Origin: Zavarzinella sp.
GTDB taxonomy: Bacteria; Planctomycetota; Planctomycetia; Gemmatales; Gemmataceae
NCBI GenBank assembly: GCA_041399155.1
Contig: JAWKTI010000001.1
Span: 868,001-932,000 of the forward strand
Reading direction: 5' to 3'
Length of the DNA stretch: 64,000 nucleotides
The notes under the pieces were generated by a model that searched no databases, was not told the DNA's origin, and saw only the letters and a program-made list of their open reading frames with translations. The position numbers and the translations under genes are program-made. Positions 44,928 through 53,510 of this stretch are shown one piece after another. Each line of letters opens with the position of its first letter. The stretch's first letter is position 1.

Positions 44928-45596
44928 ATGTCAAAGCATTTGCAGCGGGATCTGGAACAGTTACAACGCGAAATCGTGGGCTTCGCCAGCATGGTTGAAG
45001 ATGCCATTTCCAAGAGTGTCCAAAGTCTGTCCGACCGCGATCAGAAACTGGCGGAAGAGGTAATCCATGGCGATGAGCAGATCGATGCCATGGAGAACCA
45101 TGTGCTGGAAGACTGTTTGAAAATTCTGGCCCTGCACCAGCCGGTGGCTACCGATCTTCGACGTATCACCAGTATTTTCATGATCAGCACCGATCTGGAA
45201 CGGATGGGCGATCTGGCACGCCACATTGCCGAAGTGGCAATCAGTGTGAAATCCGCCTCCATGGAGATCCCACCGAAAATGCTGCATATGGCCGATTTAT
45301 GCACATCCATGGTGCGGCAGGCACTCGATTCGTACGTCAATCTCGATCAGCAACTCGCACGTCGCGTGGTGCGGATGGATGATGAGGCGGATCGTTATAA
45401 TGATGATATGATTGTTGAACTGATGCGGCTGATGAAGCAATCCCCCGATCATATTGAGCCAGGGATGCAGTTATTTGCCGCCACCCGCAACCTGGAACGG
45501 ATTGCGGACCATGCTACGAACATTGCGGAAGATGTCATCTACCTGGTGGAAGGTGAGATCGTGAAACATCGCCCGGATGCGATTGGAAAGGATTAG
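44928..45596 (+). CDS. phoU: Phosphate transport system regulator PhoU
   Basis: The start at MSKHLQRDLEQLQRE has GGGAGGGAGG upstream. The two PhoU helical repeats are seen, each with a E/DxxxD metal motif (DLERMGDLARHIAE and NLERIADHATNIAE). PhoU links the Pst transporter to PhoR and keeps the regulon off in high phosphate. It follows pstB with 20 bases between. Confidence 0.96.
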   Translation: MSKHLQRDLEQLQREIVGFASMVEDAISKSVQSLSDRDQKLAEEVIHGDEQIDAMENHVLEDCLKILALHQPVATDLRRITSIFMISTDLERMGDLARHIAEVAISVKSASMEIPPKMLHMADLCTSMVRQALDSYVNLDQQLARRVVRMDDEADRYNDDMIVELMRLMKQSPDHIEPGMQLFAATRNLERIADHATNIAEDVIYLVEGEIVKHRPDAIGKD

Positions 45597-45611
45597 TACA
45601 GGTATTTACTT

Positions 45612-46343
45612 ATGCCAAAGTCGAAAATCCTGATTATTGAAGACGAACCAGGGCTTGTGCAGTCATTAACGTGGTACTTCAACCGCGAAGATTATGAAAC
45701 ACACAGTGCCAAAGATGGAACTGAAGGTCTTCGAAAAGCACAGGCGATTGTTCCCGATGTCATTCTGCTCGATTTGATGCTCCCCGGGATGAGTGGCTAC
45801 GATGTCTGTCGCCAACTGAAGTCGGGCGAATCGACTTCCGGCATTCCGGTGATCATGTTGACCGCACGCTCCGAGGAATCGGACCAGATCGAAGGATTTT
45901 CAACTGGTGCGGATGATTACGTGACCAAACCGTTCAGCAACAAAGTGCTGCTGCAGCGTGTCAAAGCGATTATGCGGCGGAATGACACCATCCCACCTGT
46001 CAGCGACATTATGGACCACCTGGGGGTCAGAATTGATCGGGTGCGGCACCATGTGACCTTTCACGAACAACCGATGGACCTGACTCCCACCGAATTTCGA
46101 CTGCTGGAGTGCATGTTGCGCCAGCCAGGGCGGGCCTTTACTCGCCTGCAACTGATGGATGCCGCGATTGGCGAAGGTTCGATCGTGCTGGAACGCACCA
46201 TCGATGTACATATTAAAACCCTGCGAAAAAAACTGACCGATATCGAACCCACCGCACTGGATTTGATCGAAACAGTCCGCAGCGTGGGCTACCGCTTTCG
46301 CGAATCACTTGACCCCACAGAACCGAAAAGTGGTGAAGAGTAA
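45612..46343 (+). CDS. phoB: PhoB-type response regulator
   Basis: Receiver domain (residues 1-120) with acidic pocket (IIEDEP), phosphoacceptor Asp in VILLDLMLPGMSG, Thr in VIMLTARS and Lys in DYVTKPFS. The C-terminal winged helix (about 140-235; LTPTEFRLLECMLRQPGRAF, then TIDVHIKTLRKKL and VGYRF) is of the OmpR/PhoB type. It is the last gene of the phosphate operon and the likely partner of PhoR. Confidence 0.92.
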   Translation: MPKSKILIIEDEPGLVQSLTWYFNREDYETHSAKDGTEGLRKAQAIVPDVILLDLMLPGMSGYDVCRQLKSGESTSGIPVIMLTARSEESDQIEGFSTGADDYVTKPFSNKVLLQRVKAIMRRNDTIPPVSDIMDHLGVRIDRVRHHVTFHEQPMDLTPTEFRLLECMLRQPGRAFTRLQLMDAAIGEGSIVLERTIDVHIKTLRKKLTDIEPTALDLIETVRSVGYRFRESLDPTEPKSGEE

Positions 46344-46497
46344 GACGACCTCTGGAAACTGTTAGAAAAATCAGATTTGCGGACAATTTCAATTACATAT
46401 CAACTATTGATTGATCATTTGCTTGCGATTAACAATCTTAACGCTGACATATTTAGACTTGAGGTGGGTCGTTTTTTCCCACAAAATTGAGTTTAGA

Positions 46498-48177
46498 TCA
46501 GGAAGTGACCGCACCCTGAGAGGCCGATTGCACGGTTCGGGCATATTTCGCCAGCACACCGCGTTCCACACGCAAGGGTGGTTTGTGCCATGTCGCCTTG
46601 CGGTTGGCCAATTCTTCGTCAGAAAGGTGCACCGTAAGGGTTTGGGCTTCACCATCAATGGTAATCTGATCGCCGTCCTGCAGCAGGGCAATCGGTCCAC
46701 CGACCCATGCTTCTGGTGAAACGTGGCCCACCACGAGGCCGTGGGTGCCACCGGAAAAGCGACCATCGGTAATCAGCCCGACGGAGTCTCCCAATCCCTG
46801 ACCAATCAGAGCACCCGTAATCGAGAGCATTTCCCGCATCCCAGGCCCACCGACCGGGCCTTCGCCACGAATGACCACCACGTCGCCTGCAGCAATCTTG
46901 CGGGACTGGATCGCTTCAAAACAAGCTTCCTCTCCATCAAAAACCTTGGCAGGTCCAGTGATCTTGTAAACTTTCAACCCTGCCAGTTTGGCCACCGCAC
47001 CTTCAGGTGCCAGATTGCCGTGCATGATGGCGATGTGACCAGTGGCATGCAGCGGTTGGTCGATTGGTTTCACCACATTCTGTTTGAGCTGGTAGACACT
47101 GGGGAATTCTTCCAGGTTTTCGGCCATGGTTTTGCCAGTGACCGTGATACAATCGCCATGCAGGTAGCCCGCATCGAGCAGTGCCTTCAGCACGGGTGCT
47201 GTCCCACCTGCGCGGTAGAGATCGTACATCACATACTTGCCACCTGGCTTCATATCGGCGAGGTGGGGTACTTTTTTGGCAATTCGTTCGAAGTCGTCCA
47301 GTGTCCAGGGGACATTCGCCTCGCGGGCAATGGCCATCAGGTGCAGCACCGCATTGGTAGAACCACCCAACGCCAGAACAAAGGTGTAGGCGTTTTCCAG
47401 CGATTTGCGGGTGATGATGTCGCTGGGTTTGATATTTTTTTCAATCAGGTGAACCAATGCGGCACCTGCCTGGAATGCTTCACGATCCTTAGAGGAGGAA
47501 ACTGCGGGGTAACTGGCACCGTTGGGTAATGACATCCCCATTGCTTCGATGGCACTGGCCATCGTGTTGGCTGTATACATTCCACCGCAGGCACCCATGC
47601 CCGGACAGGAAGCACACTCGATCTTATGCAGCTTTTTGTCGTCGATGATACCTGCCTGATGCTTGCCAACCGCTTCAAAAATGGAAACGATATCGACATC
47701 TTCGCCATCCGGGCCCATTCCGGGAAGAATTGTCCCGCCGTACACGAAAATCCCTGGCACATTCAGGCGGGCAATCCCCATCAGACAGCCGGGCATGTTT
47801 TTATCGCACCCACCGAATGCCAATACTCCATCGTGGTGCATCCCACCAGCGACAACTTCAATGCTGTCGGCAATCACTTCACGGGAAACCAGGCTATAGC
47901 GCATGCCGCTGTGGCCCATCATAATCCCATCGGATGCTGTGGGAGCCCCAAAGATCTGTGGGACACCACCCGTACTGCGAATCCCATCACTGCCTTTGCG
48001 TGCCAACCGATCCAGGTGCCCATTGCAGGGGGTGATTTCGCTGAAAAGCGAGGCCACACCAATCATCGGCCGTTCAAAATCTTCATCCATAAAGCCCACA
48101 GCGCGCAACATTGCCCGGTTTGGTGCGCGTTTGTTGCCTTCCGTAGTTTCTAAACTGGTTCTTTTCGATTGTGTCAT
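46498..48177 (-). CDS. ilvD: Dihydroxy-acid dehydratase
   Basis: 559 residues, full length. Fe-S cluster cysteines are seen in FGGCDKNMPGC and in IECASCPGMGACGGMYTANT. PNRAMLRAVGF, GLITDGRFSGGTHGLVVGHV and the closing region complete the IlvD/Edd fold. The enzyme makes the 2-keto acids of valine, leucine and isoleucine synthesis. It stands alone and converges on the phosphate operon; the other ilv genes are elsewhere. Confidence 0.96.
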   Translation of the reverse strand: MTQSKRTSLETTEGNKRAPNRAMLRAVGFMDEDFERPMIGVASLFSEITPCNGHLDRLARKGSDGIRSTGGVPQIFGAPTASDGIMMGHSGMRYSLVSREVIADSIEVVAGGMHHDGVLAFGGCDKNMPGCLMGIARLNVPGIFVYGGTILPGMGPDGEDVDIVSIFEAVGKHQAGIIDDKKLHKIECASCPGMGACGGMYTANTMASAIEAMGMSLPNGASYPAVSSSKDREAFQAGAALVHLIEKNIKPSDIITRKSLENAYTFVLALGGSTNAVLHLMAIAREANVPWTLDDFERIAKKVPHLADMKPGGKYVMYDLYRAGGTAPVLKALLDAGYLHGDCITVTGKTMAENLEEFPSVYQLKQNVVKPIDQPLHATGHIAIMHGNLAPEGAVAKLAGLKVYKITGPAKVFDGEEACFEAIQSRKIAAGDVVVIRGEGPVGGPGMREMLSITGALIGQGLGDSVGLITDGRFSGGTHGLVVGHVSPEAWVGGPIALLQDGDQITIDGEAQTLTVHLSDEELANRKATWHKPPLRVERGVLAKYARTVQSASQGAVTS

Positions 48178-48414
48178 GGTTTCATCCTGCCATATTAGCG
48201 GTCTGGAAATAACGATTGTAAGGTCTGGCGCGAATTATTCAACAATACGTATTTTGTGCAAAAAAACGGAAAAAAGTACTGTATCGATATTTGCTCCTGT
48301 AGTGATTGTAATCTAGGTTCTTGTTGTCGCGAGTGAAACGATAACGACGCACTTGCAAGTAACAAAGCCAACTGGAACGTTGGTGATTACCCTCAAAACA
48401 GAGAGAGAACAGAG

Positions 48415-48609
48415 ATGCGTAAGTTGACCAAAAAGTTTGTTGAGTTCATGAAGAAAGAAGATGGCCCCACCGCAGTGGAATATGCCGTCATGTTGGCTCT
48501 GATCATCGTGGTTTGCATTGCAGCAATCACCACCCTGGGCAGCAACGCCAGTGCAACCTTCTCTTCGGTTGCCTCCAAAGCCACCCCAGTAACCGGTGCA
48601 GCCAGCTAA
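48415..48609 (+). CDS. flp: Flp-type IVb pilin, twin copy 1
   Basis: 64 residues. A basic leader ends KKEDG, with cleavage expected before PTAVEYAVMLALIIVVCIAA; Glu is at +5 as in all Flp pilins. The hydrophobic helix forms the pilus core. The protein is identical to that of the next gene. It lies on the opposite strand to the main Tad operon, about 13 kb from the operon's own pilin. Confidence 0.93.
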   Translation: MRKLTKKFVEFMKKEDGPTAVEYAVMLALIIVVCIAAITTLGSNASATFSSVASKATPVTGAAS

Positions 48610-48660
48610 TTTGTTTATTAAAGGATTTTTCATTAACCAGACTATTTCAGGAGTAGAAAG

Positions 48661-48855
48661 ATGCGTAAGTTGACCAAAAAGTTTGTTGAGTTCATGAAGA
48701 AAGAAGATGGCCCCACCGCAGTGGAATACGCCGTCATGTTGGCACTGATCATCGTGGTTTGCATTGCAGCAATCACCACCTTGGGCAGCAACGCCAGTGC
48801 AACCTTCTCTTCGGTTGCCTCCAAAGCCACCCCAGTGACCGGTGCAGCCAGCTAG
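48661..48855 (+). CDS. flp: Flp-type IVb pilin, twin copy 2
   Basis: The encoded 64 residues are the same as in the previous gene; the DNA differs at only about four silent positions (for example GCT to GCA and CTG to TTG). It starts 51 bases after the stop of the first copy, with its own AGGAG-like site. A rho-independent terminator follows. The near-identity suggests recent duplication or gene conversion. Confidence 0.93.
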   Translation: MRKLTKKFVEFMKKEDGPTAVEYAVMLALIIVVCIAAITTLGSNASATFSSVASKATPVTGAAS

Positions 48856-48882
48856 TTTGCTGGATCAGGATAGTTCTCTCAG

Positions 48883-48923
48883 GCTCTCCCAGTGGGTTAA
48901 CACCAACTGCGGGGAGCTTTTTT
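48883..48923 (+). terminator. Rho-independent terminator after the twin pilins
   Basis: GCTCTCCC (48883-48890) pairs with GGGGAGC (48911-48917) with one bulge, and six T follow at once. The loop can fold further (GGGTTAACACC). It would end the short flp-flp transcript. Confidence 0.7.
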
Positions 48924-49144
48924 CGTTTCAACATGTCAACTGCATGAGAATGTTTTTCATGCAAGCATTTTTTCATCTTGTTTTTGCGCACCTTCAGATC
49001 ACGGTTAGACAAGGCGCTTTGGATGCTGTGTGACTGGAACTGGCTTTTCATGAAGCAGAATTCGCAAAATAAATTCCACTTTTTGCATTAATCACAGATA
49101 CTTGCGGTGCTTTAGACAATATCCGATGAGAAAACTTTCACTTT

Positions 49145-50080
49145 CTACCGAGACATGCCAGTGGGAACGGGTTCCATGAAGTTGCCACCTTGCAGTGGGG
49201 CCGGGAGGGTAGCGGGGTCACCCATTCCAGGTGTGTTGGTCTCCGCAGTGGTCAGTGACAACAGCATCTGACGTGCTTCTGCGTGCTGTGGGTCGATCTG
49301 CAGTGCATATTGCAGTTGCTGACGGGCCTGAACCAGATCCTGGTTGTGCAGCATCATCTGAGCCAGTCGGCAACGAGCTTCGGGCTCACGCATGCTGTTT
49401 GCCAGCCACTTGTAACCCTCTTCGTAACGCTTGGCCCGTGCCAGCGTGAAGCCCAGGTGGATCCGGTACATCCGGTTGTCCGGATCGGATTCGTGGGCCT
49501 TCTGATATGCTTCTGCAGCCTGATCGAACTTGCGTTCCTGAGCCAGTCGCACGGCTCGGCGTTCCCACACTTTGCCATTGTTGCCGTGCATTTCAATCAG
49601 CTTTCGCTCTATTTCCAGACGTTTTTCTACTTCCCCAGTATGCTGGTAAAGACTTTCCAGGCCGATGTAGGCATCGACGTTGGTGGGTTCAACAGCCAAC
49701 GCCTGCTGGAACAATTGCCGCACCTGACCGATTAATGCTTCCCGCTGGGGTGGGGACTGCATCGGGTCACGCAGTAACATATCCATTTTAGCGTAAGCGT
49801 ACTGGTTGTAAGTATTTGCGGAAAGTGGGCCTTCTTTATCCACCACTGGTTCCACCACTTCATTGACCTGAACGGTGTTGGGATTGTTGGGTGGAGGTTC
49901 CATTTGCGAAATCATTGTGGGGAAATTACTTTTGGAGCTCAACCCGAGAGTTTCGCATCCGGAGACACCCACCAGAATGCTGCCGCAGGTAAATAGTTGA
50001 AAACAGGCTGCTTGCGCAAACCTGGCGATTTGGTGCTGACGATCCCTCGAACTTTCCCCGTCCCTGTAGCGTGCAACCAT
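49145..50080 (-). CDS. TPR lipoprotein of the Tad locus (TadD-like)
   Basis: The N-terminal region leads to a VGVSGC lipobox near residue 42, so the mature protein is probably lipid-anchored; the long leader before it makes the start uncertain. TPR repeats occupy about 125-275 (NVDAYIGLESLYQHTGEVEK, AAEAYQKAHESDPDNRMYRI, and others). TadD proteins of other loci are TPR lipoproteins needed for pilus assembly, so a similar role is likely. It is the last gene of the operon. Confidence 0.75.
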   Translation of the reverse strand: MVARYRDGESSRDRQHQIARFAQAACFQLFTCGSILVGVSGCETLGLSSKSNFPTMISQMEPPPNNPNTVQVNEVVEPVVDKEGPLSANTYNQYAYAKMDMLLRDPMQSPPQREALIGQVRQLFQQALAVEPTNVDAYIGLESLYQHTGEVEKRLEIERKLIEMHGNNGKVWERRAVRLAQERKFDQAAEAYQKAHESDPDNRMYRIHLGFTLARAKRYEEGYKWLANSMREPEARCRLAQMMLHNQDLVQARQQLQYALQIDPQHAEARQMLLSLTTAETNTPGMGDPATLPAPLQGGNFMEPVPTGMSR

Positions 50081-50128
50081 TCCCCCGAATGATCACCACG
50101 AGACTGGAAAGTGGGTAAGCTGGGAGCT

Positions 50129-51466
50129 TTATTGAAACTCGGCAATAAAGCTGTTCGCTGCATCCACCATCAAATCCCGTGTTAAGTGCACAGGCTGTCC
50201 TCTGTATCGGCAAATTGCCTGCACAATTTCCAATAAATCTCGACAGTCGGACGCACGTGGGGCACGACCTTTGGAATAATAACGTTCGTACAGGTATTCA
50301 ATTGCTTCCGGGCTCGGCTGCATTCCCAGCTTACGGGCGTAACGATTGAAAATTTTCTCATAAACTTCCCGCGTTGGTGCGTGTACCTGCACCTTGTGAC
50401 GGATCCGACGCAGGAAGGCATCATCCACCAGATCTTTCGGATCGAGGTTGGTGGAAAAGATAATCAATTGTTCGAATGGCACCTGGATTTTCTTGCCACT
50501 TGCCACCGTCAGGAAGTCGTGTCGGTCTTCCAGGGGTAGAATCCAGCGATTCAAGAGTTCTTTTGGGCTGCACAACTGGCGACCAAAGTCGTCGATCAGG
50601 AAGACCCCACCGTTTGCTTTGAAGTGAATGGGTGCCTGATAGTACTTCACTTCTTTGTTGTAACGCAGATCAAGCATTTCCAGGCCTAATTCCCCACCGG
50701 TCACAATGACCGGACGGCGAATTTTCACCCAGCGTGCATCGACGGCATCCGCATTCAGCAGTTTGCGAACGCTGGCATCCGAATCGAACATGCTTTCATC
50801 GCTGTCTTCATCTGCCTGGTGCAGCGAAGGATCGTACAGGGTGATAATGCTCCCTTCGGCAATGAAGGCGTAGGGAACATAGATCGAACCACCTGCCTGG
50901 TTCATGAACTCGCCGATGGCACGGGCCATGGCCGTTTTGCCGTTTCCAGGTGGGCCGTAAATGAAGACGCTTTTACCGGAGACAATTGCCGGTCCCAGGG
51001 CGTTGAACATATCGTCCTTCACCACCAGGTGGGAGAACGGAGCGGACAACATCTCTGGACTGCATTGCATCCCAGTGACCGACTGGCGATAAGTTTGTTC
51101 GACATAATCTTCAATCGTGACGGGTGCGGGGCCGACATAGCCACACATTTCCATCGCTTCATTCGCACGAGCACGGCCTTTGTCGGTCAGTGCGTATTTG
51201 TAACTCACTTCCCCCACCAGATCGCCGCCGACAATTTCGATATTTTTCTCATCTTTGAGAAATTTCAGACTGTCGCGGATTACTTTGAACGGCAGGCAGA
51301 CCAGTTGTGCGATGTCACGGCCGATCATGGCACCCCGAGTGTAGAGGCACCGCAACAGCAATTCACCCATAAACGATTCGGACAGTCCTGCTTCCTTCAA
51401 CGATTCTGGTGGGGCAGGTGCCTCGGCTGAATATGGTTCCGCTTCAAACATGGCCATGGCGTTCAT
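50129..51466 (-). CDS. AAA+ ATPase with N-terminal winged-helix region
   Basis: Residues about 25-110 resemble a winged helix (LLRCLYTRGAMIGRDIAQLV, then a KDEKNIEI wing). The AAA+ core has Walker A (IYGPPGNGKTAMARAIGE), Walker B (GGVFLIDDFGRQ), sensor 1 (IIFSTNLDP) and an Arg finger (DDAFLRRIRHKVQV). It resembles MoxR-like rather than secretion ATPases. It lies within the Tad operon in addition to the normal TadA. A regulatory or remodelling role in pilus function is inferred. Confidence 0.8.
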   Translation of the reverse strand: MNAMAMFEAEPYSAEAPAPPESLKEAGLSESFMGELLLRCLYTRGAMIGRDIAQLVCLPFKVIRDSLKFLKDEKNIEIVGGDLVGEVSYKYALTDKGRARANEAMEMCGYVGPAPVTIEDYVEQTYRQSVTGMQCSPEMLSAPFSHLVVKDDMFNALGPAIVSGKSVFIYGPPGNGKTAMARAIGEFMNQAGGSIYVPYAFIAEGSIITLYDPSLHQADEDSDESMFDSDASVRKLLNADAVDARWVKIRRPVIVTGGELGLEMLDLRYNKEVKYYQAPIHFKANGGVFLIDDFGRQLCSPKELLNRWILPLEDRHDFLTVASGKKIQVPFEQLIIFSTNLDPKDLVDDAFLRRIRHKVQVHAPTREVYEKIFNRYARKLGMQPSPEAIEYLYERYYSKGRAPRASDCRDLLEIVQAICRYRGQPVHLTRDLMVDAANSFIAEFQ

Positions 51467-51544
51467 CTTATTCTCACAATTGTACTTCTAGGGGTGCCAC
51501 TTCATAACGCTGAAGTTTACAAGCAAAAATCAGGACAGGTGCGA

Positions 51545-51754
51545 CTATTTCTTCCATTTTCCACGGGAAATGATGAAGATTCCGATGGCACCCATCCCCA
51601 GCGCGAACATGACGTAGCCATTCTGGCTGGAAATCACGCGCGTCCAATATGCTTTAAAGGAATACCAATAGCTCCCCGCGAATGCTGGTTGTGCCACCAG
51701 CAATGCAAAGAGCATGGCAAAAATGAGATTTTTATGAGTGTGTAACGTCTTCAT
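51545..51754 (-). CDS. Small membrane protein with signal peptide
   Basis: 69 residues: a signal peptide (LIFAMLFALLVAQPAFA), then a short exported part rich in Trp and Tyr (SYWYSFKAYWTRVI), a second hydrophobic helix (GYVMFALGMGAIGIFIIS) and a basic end (RGKWKK). I recognise no family. Position inside the Tad operon suggests a pilus-assembly accessory. Confidence 0.65.
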   Translation of the reverse strand: MKTLHTHKNLIFAMLFALLVAQPAFAGSYWYSFKAYWTRVISSQNGYVMFALGMGAIGIFIISRGKWKK

Positions 51755-51792
51755 GATGCAAATCTAGTTGATAAAAGCACTTAATGCAAATT

Positions 51793-52446
51793 TTACGGGT
51801 TGCCTGCTGCAGGCATTTGACTGCCAGCAGTGGAGCCTGCTCCTGCCCCTGAGGAAACACCGACGCCAGCACCTGCACCCGGAACGGCACCGCCACCCTG
51901 GGCATTCGCACCCACGCCGGCACGGACTGCGGGAGAAGGAATGACGACGCGGGGTTCCGCACCATCGATTCCGGGCACCGCTGGGTCGTGTGGAATCACC
52001 TGAAACTGGGTGGGGCGGCCAGTTGTGGTGGCAGACAGATAGCTTTTCACAGCTTCAATACGTTCGTTGTCCAGTTTCACCCGCATTTCACCATACGCAC
52101 CCGGCTTTTCGGCATCGTAGGCAATATCGCGTGCAGTCTGCAGGTAGATCGTGGTGTCTGGCTGTGGCCGACGTCGGGACAACTGATCCAGTTTGTCCAT
52201 TCCGGCTGCATTCAACTTGCCGGTACCACGTTCGAAATGGGTATTCCACAAGGTCTGGTCCAGCACATGGCCGTTCTGAACCTGGGGAATGAACAATTCG
52301 TGCTGCAGACGACGTGATTCGTTGCTGTAACGATCTGGCCAGCAATTGTCGGCGACTCGGTCATAACCATCGCCAGTGCAGCCAGTTGCGGCGATGCCGC
52401 TGGCAAAAACGCCAAAAACGAACAACTGTTTTAATTGTTTTCTCAT
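51793..52446 (-). CDS. Putative lipoprotein of the Tad locus
   Basis: The start at MRKQLKQLFVF follows AAGGA ten bases upstream. The signal peptide ends in IAATGC, a good lipobox. The middle (FERGTGKLNAAGMDKLDQLS, then DNERIEAVKSYL) weakly resembles OmpA-like or CpaD-type partners. The last 60 residues are Gly/Ala-rich and probably flexible. A role at the outer membrane near the secretin is inferred. Confidence 0.65.
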   Translation of the reverse strand: MRKQLKQLFVFGVFASGIAATGCTGDGYDRVADNCWPDRYSNESRRLQHELFIPQVQNGHVLDQTLWNTHFERGTGKLNAAGMDKLDQLSRRRPQPDTTIYLQTARDIAYDAEKPGAYGEMRVKLDNERIEAVKSYLSATTTGRPTQFQVIPHDPAVPGIDGAEPRVVIPSPAVRAGVGANAQGGGAVPGAGAGVGVSSGAGAGSTAGSQMPAAGNP

Positions 52447-52523
52447 CACTTTACCATCCTTGGAAAATACTGGTGGCGATCAACAACAATCAGCACCAGG
52501 TGACTCCTTCTGAAAAACCAGGT

Positions 52524-53471
52524 TTAACCACCTTTCAACAAACCCTTCTGAATCTGAATTGCAGCTGGTCCTACCAGCACAACAAAGATTGCCGGGAAAA
52601 TAAACAACACCAGTGGGAAGATGAGCTGCACGGCAGTTTTGGCAGCTTTTTCTTCCGCAATCTGTCGGCGGCGGGTCCGCATCGAATCCGATTGCACCCG
52701 CAGTGCCTGGGCAATACTGGAACCAAAACGGTCGGCCTGGATCAGAATAGCAGCAAGTGCTTTCACATCGTCCACACCGGTCCGCACACCCAGATCGTGT
52801 AACACTTCCCTTTTAGTTCGGCCCATTTGCAACTGAACATTGGCAATGTTCAGCTCTTCGGTAATAGTTTTTGCATGATCCTTCATTTCTTCGGTAACTT
52901 TTCTCATGGCAGCATCCAGACCAAGCCCGGATTCCACGCACACCACCAGGAGGTCAAGTGCGTCCGGAAGTGTGAGAAAAATCTCCTTTTTGCGTCCCGA
53001 TACCAGCATGTGCAGGCCAATCTGGGGGATGTAAAATCCTAATCCACCCGCTAACAGGCTGTAAATCAGAGCGTTCTGTGTAAATCCTTCGGTAAGCAGC
53101 ATCACCCCCGCAGTGGGGATCAATACCAGACCGATGATCAGCACCCGCAGACCGTTATAGATCAGCGGTGCCGATTCACTTCGAAAACCAGCATTTGCCA
53201 GCCGGGTTTTCAGCTTATTTTTTTCCAGGTCGGATTTTCCTTCCACTGCCACGCCCAGTTGGGCAATTGCTTCCCGCAAACCAGCAAAGCGTTTGGCAGA
53301 TTCGGGTTCCTCTTCCACGGGGCGGCCCTGACCCATTCGCAGGAACCGCTCTTCTGCCTTGCTCTGCTTTTTGCTGAACAAGGTTACCAGTGCCCAAACC
53401 ATCCCCACCACCGTTACAAAGATGATGATGGGGGTCATTTCCGCCAGGGATACAGCCATCAGGGGGTTCAT
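52524..53471 (-). CDS. tadC: Tad pilus inner-membrane platform protein TadC
   Basis: 315 residues of the GspF/TadC type: an N-terminal helix (IIIFVTVVGMVWALVTLF), two central helices near 105-145 (LIIGLVLIPTAGVMLL, then LLAGGLGFYIPQIGLHMLV), the cytoplasmic four-helix region (LLVVCVESGLGLDAAMRKVT) and a closing helix. The GF motif of T2SF proteins is present. It forms the platform with TadB. Confidence 0.9.
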   Translation of the reverse strand: MNPLMAVSLAEMTPIIIFVTVVGMVWALVTLFSKKQSKAEERFLRMGQGRPVEEEPESAKRFAGLREAIAQLGVAVEGKSDLEKNKLKTRLANAGFRSESAPLIYNGLRVLIIGLVLIPTAGVMLLTEGFTQNALIYSLLAGGLGFYIPQIGLHMLVSGRKKEIFLTLPDALDLLVVCVESGLGLDAAMRKVTEEMKDHAKTITEELNIANVQLQMGRTKREVLHDLGVRTGVDDVKALAAILIQADRFGSSIAQALRVQSDSMRTRRRQIAEEKAAKTAVQLIFPLVLFIFPAIFVVLVGPAAIQIQKGLLKGG

Positions 53472-53510
53472 GGTGTTTACTCTCGGTGCTGTGATATTTC
53501 TTCGGGTTGA

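Noticed and set aside
46440..46497. GTGGG-CCCAC hairpin between phoB and ilvD as a two-way terminator
   Set aside because: The stem is only five pairs and the T-run is inside the loop, so it is not convincing.
50819..51430. Long plus-strand frame opposite the AAA+ gene, and similar frames opposite rpoA, phoR and ilvD
   Set aside because: They mirror strongly conserved genes on the other strand and have no family features of their own.
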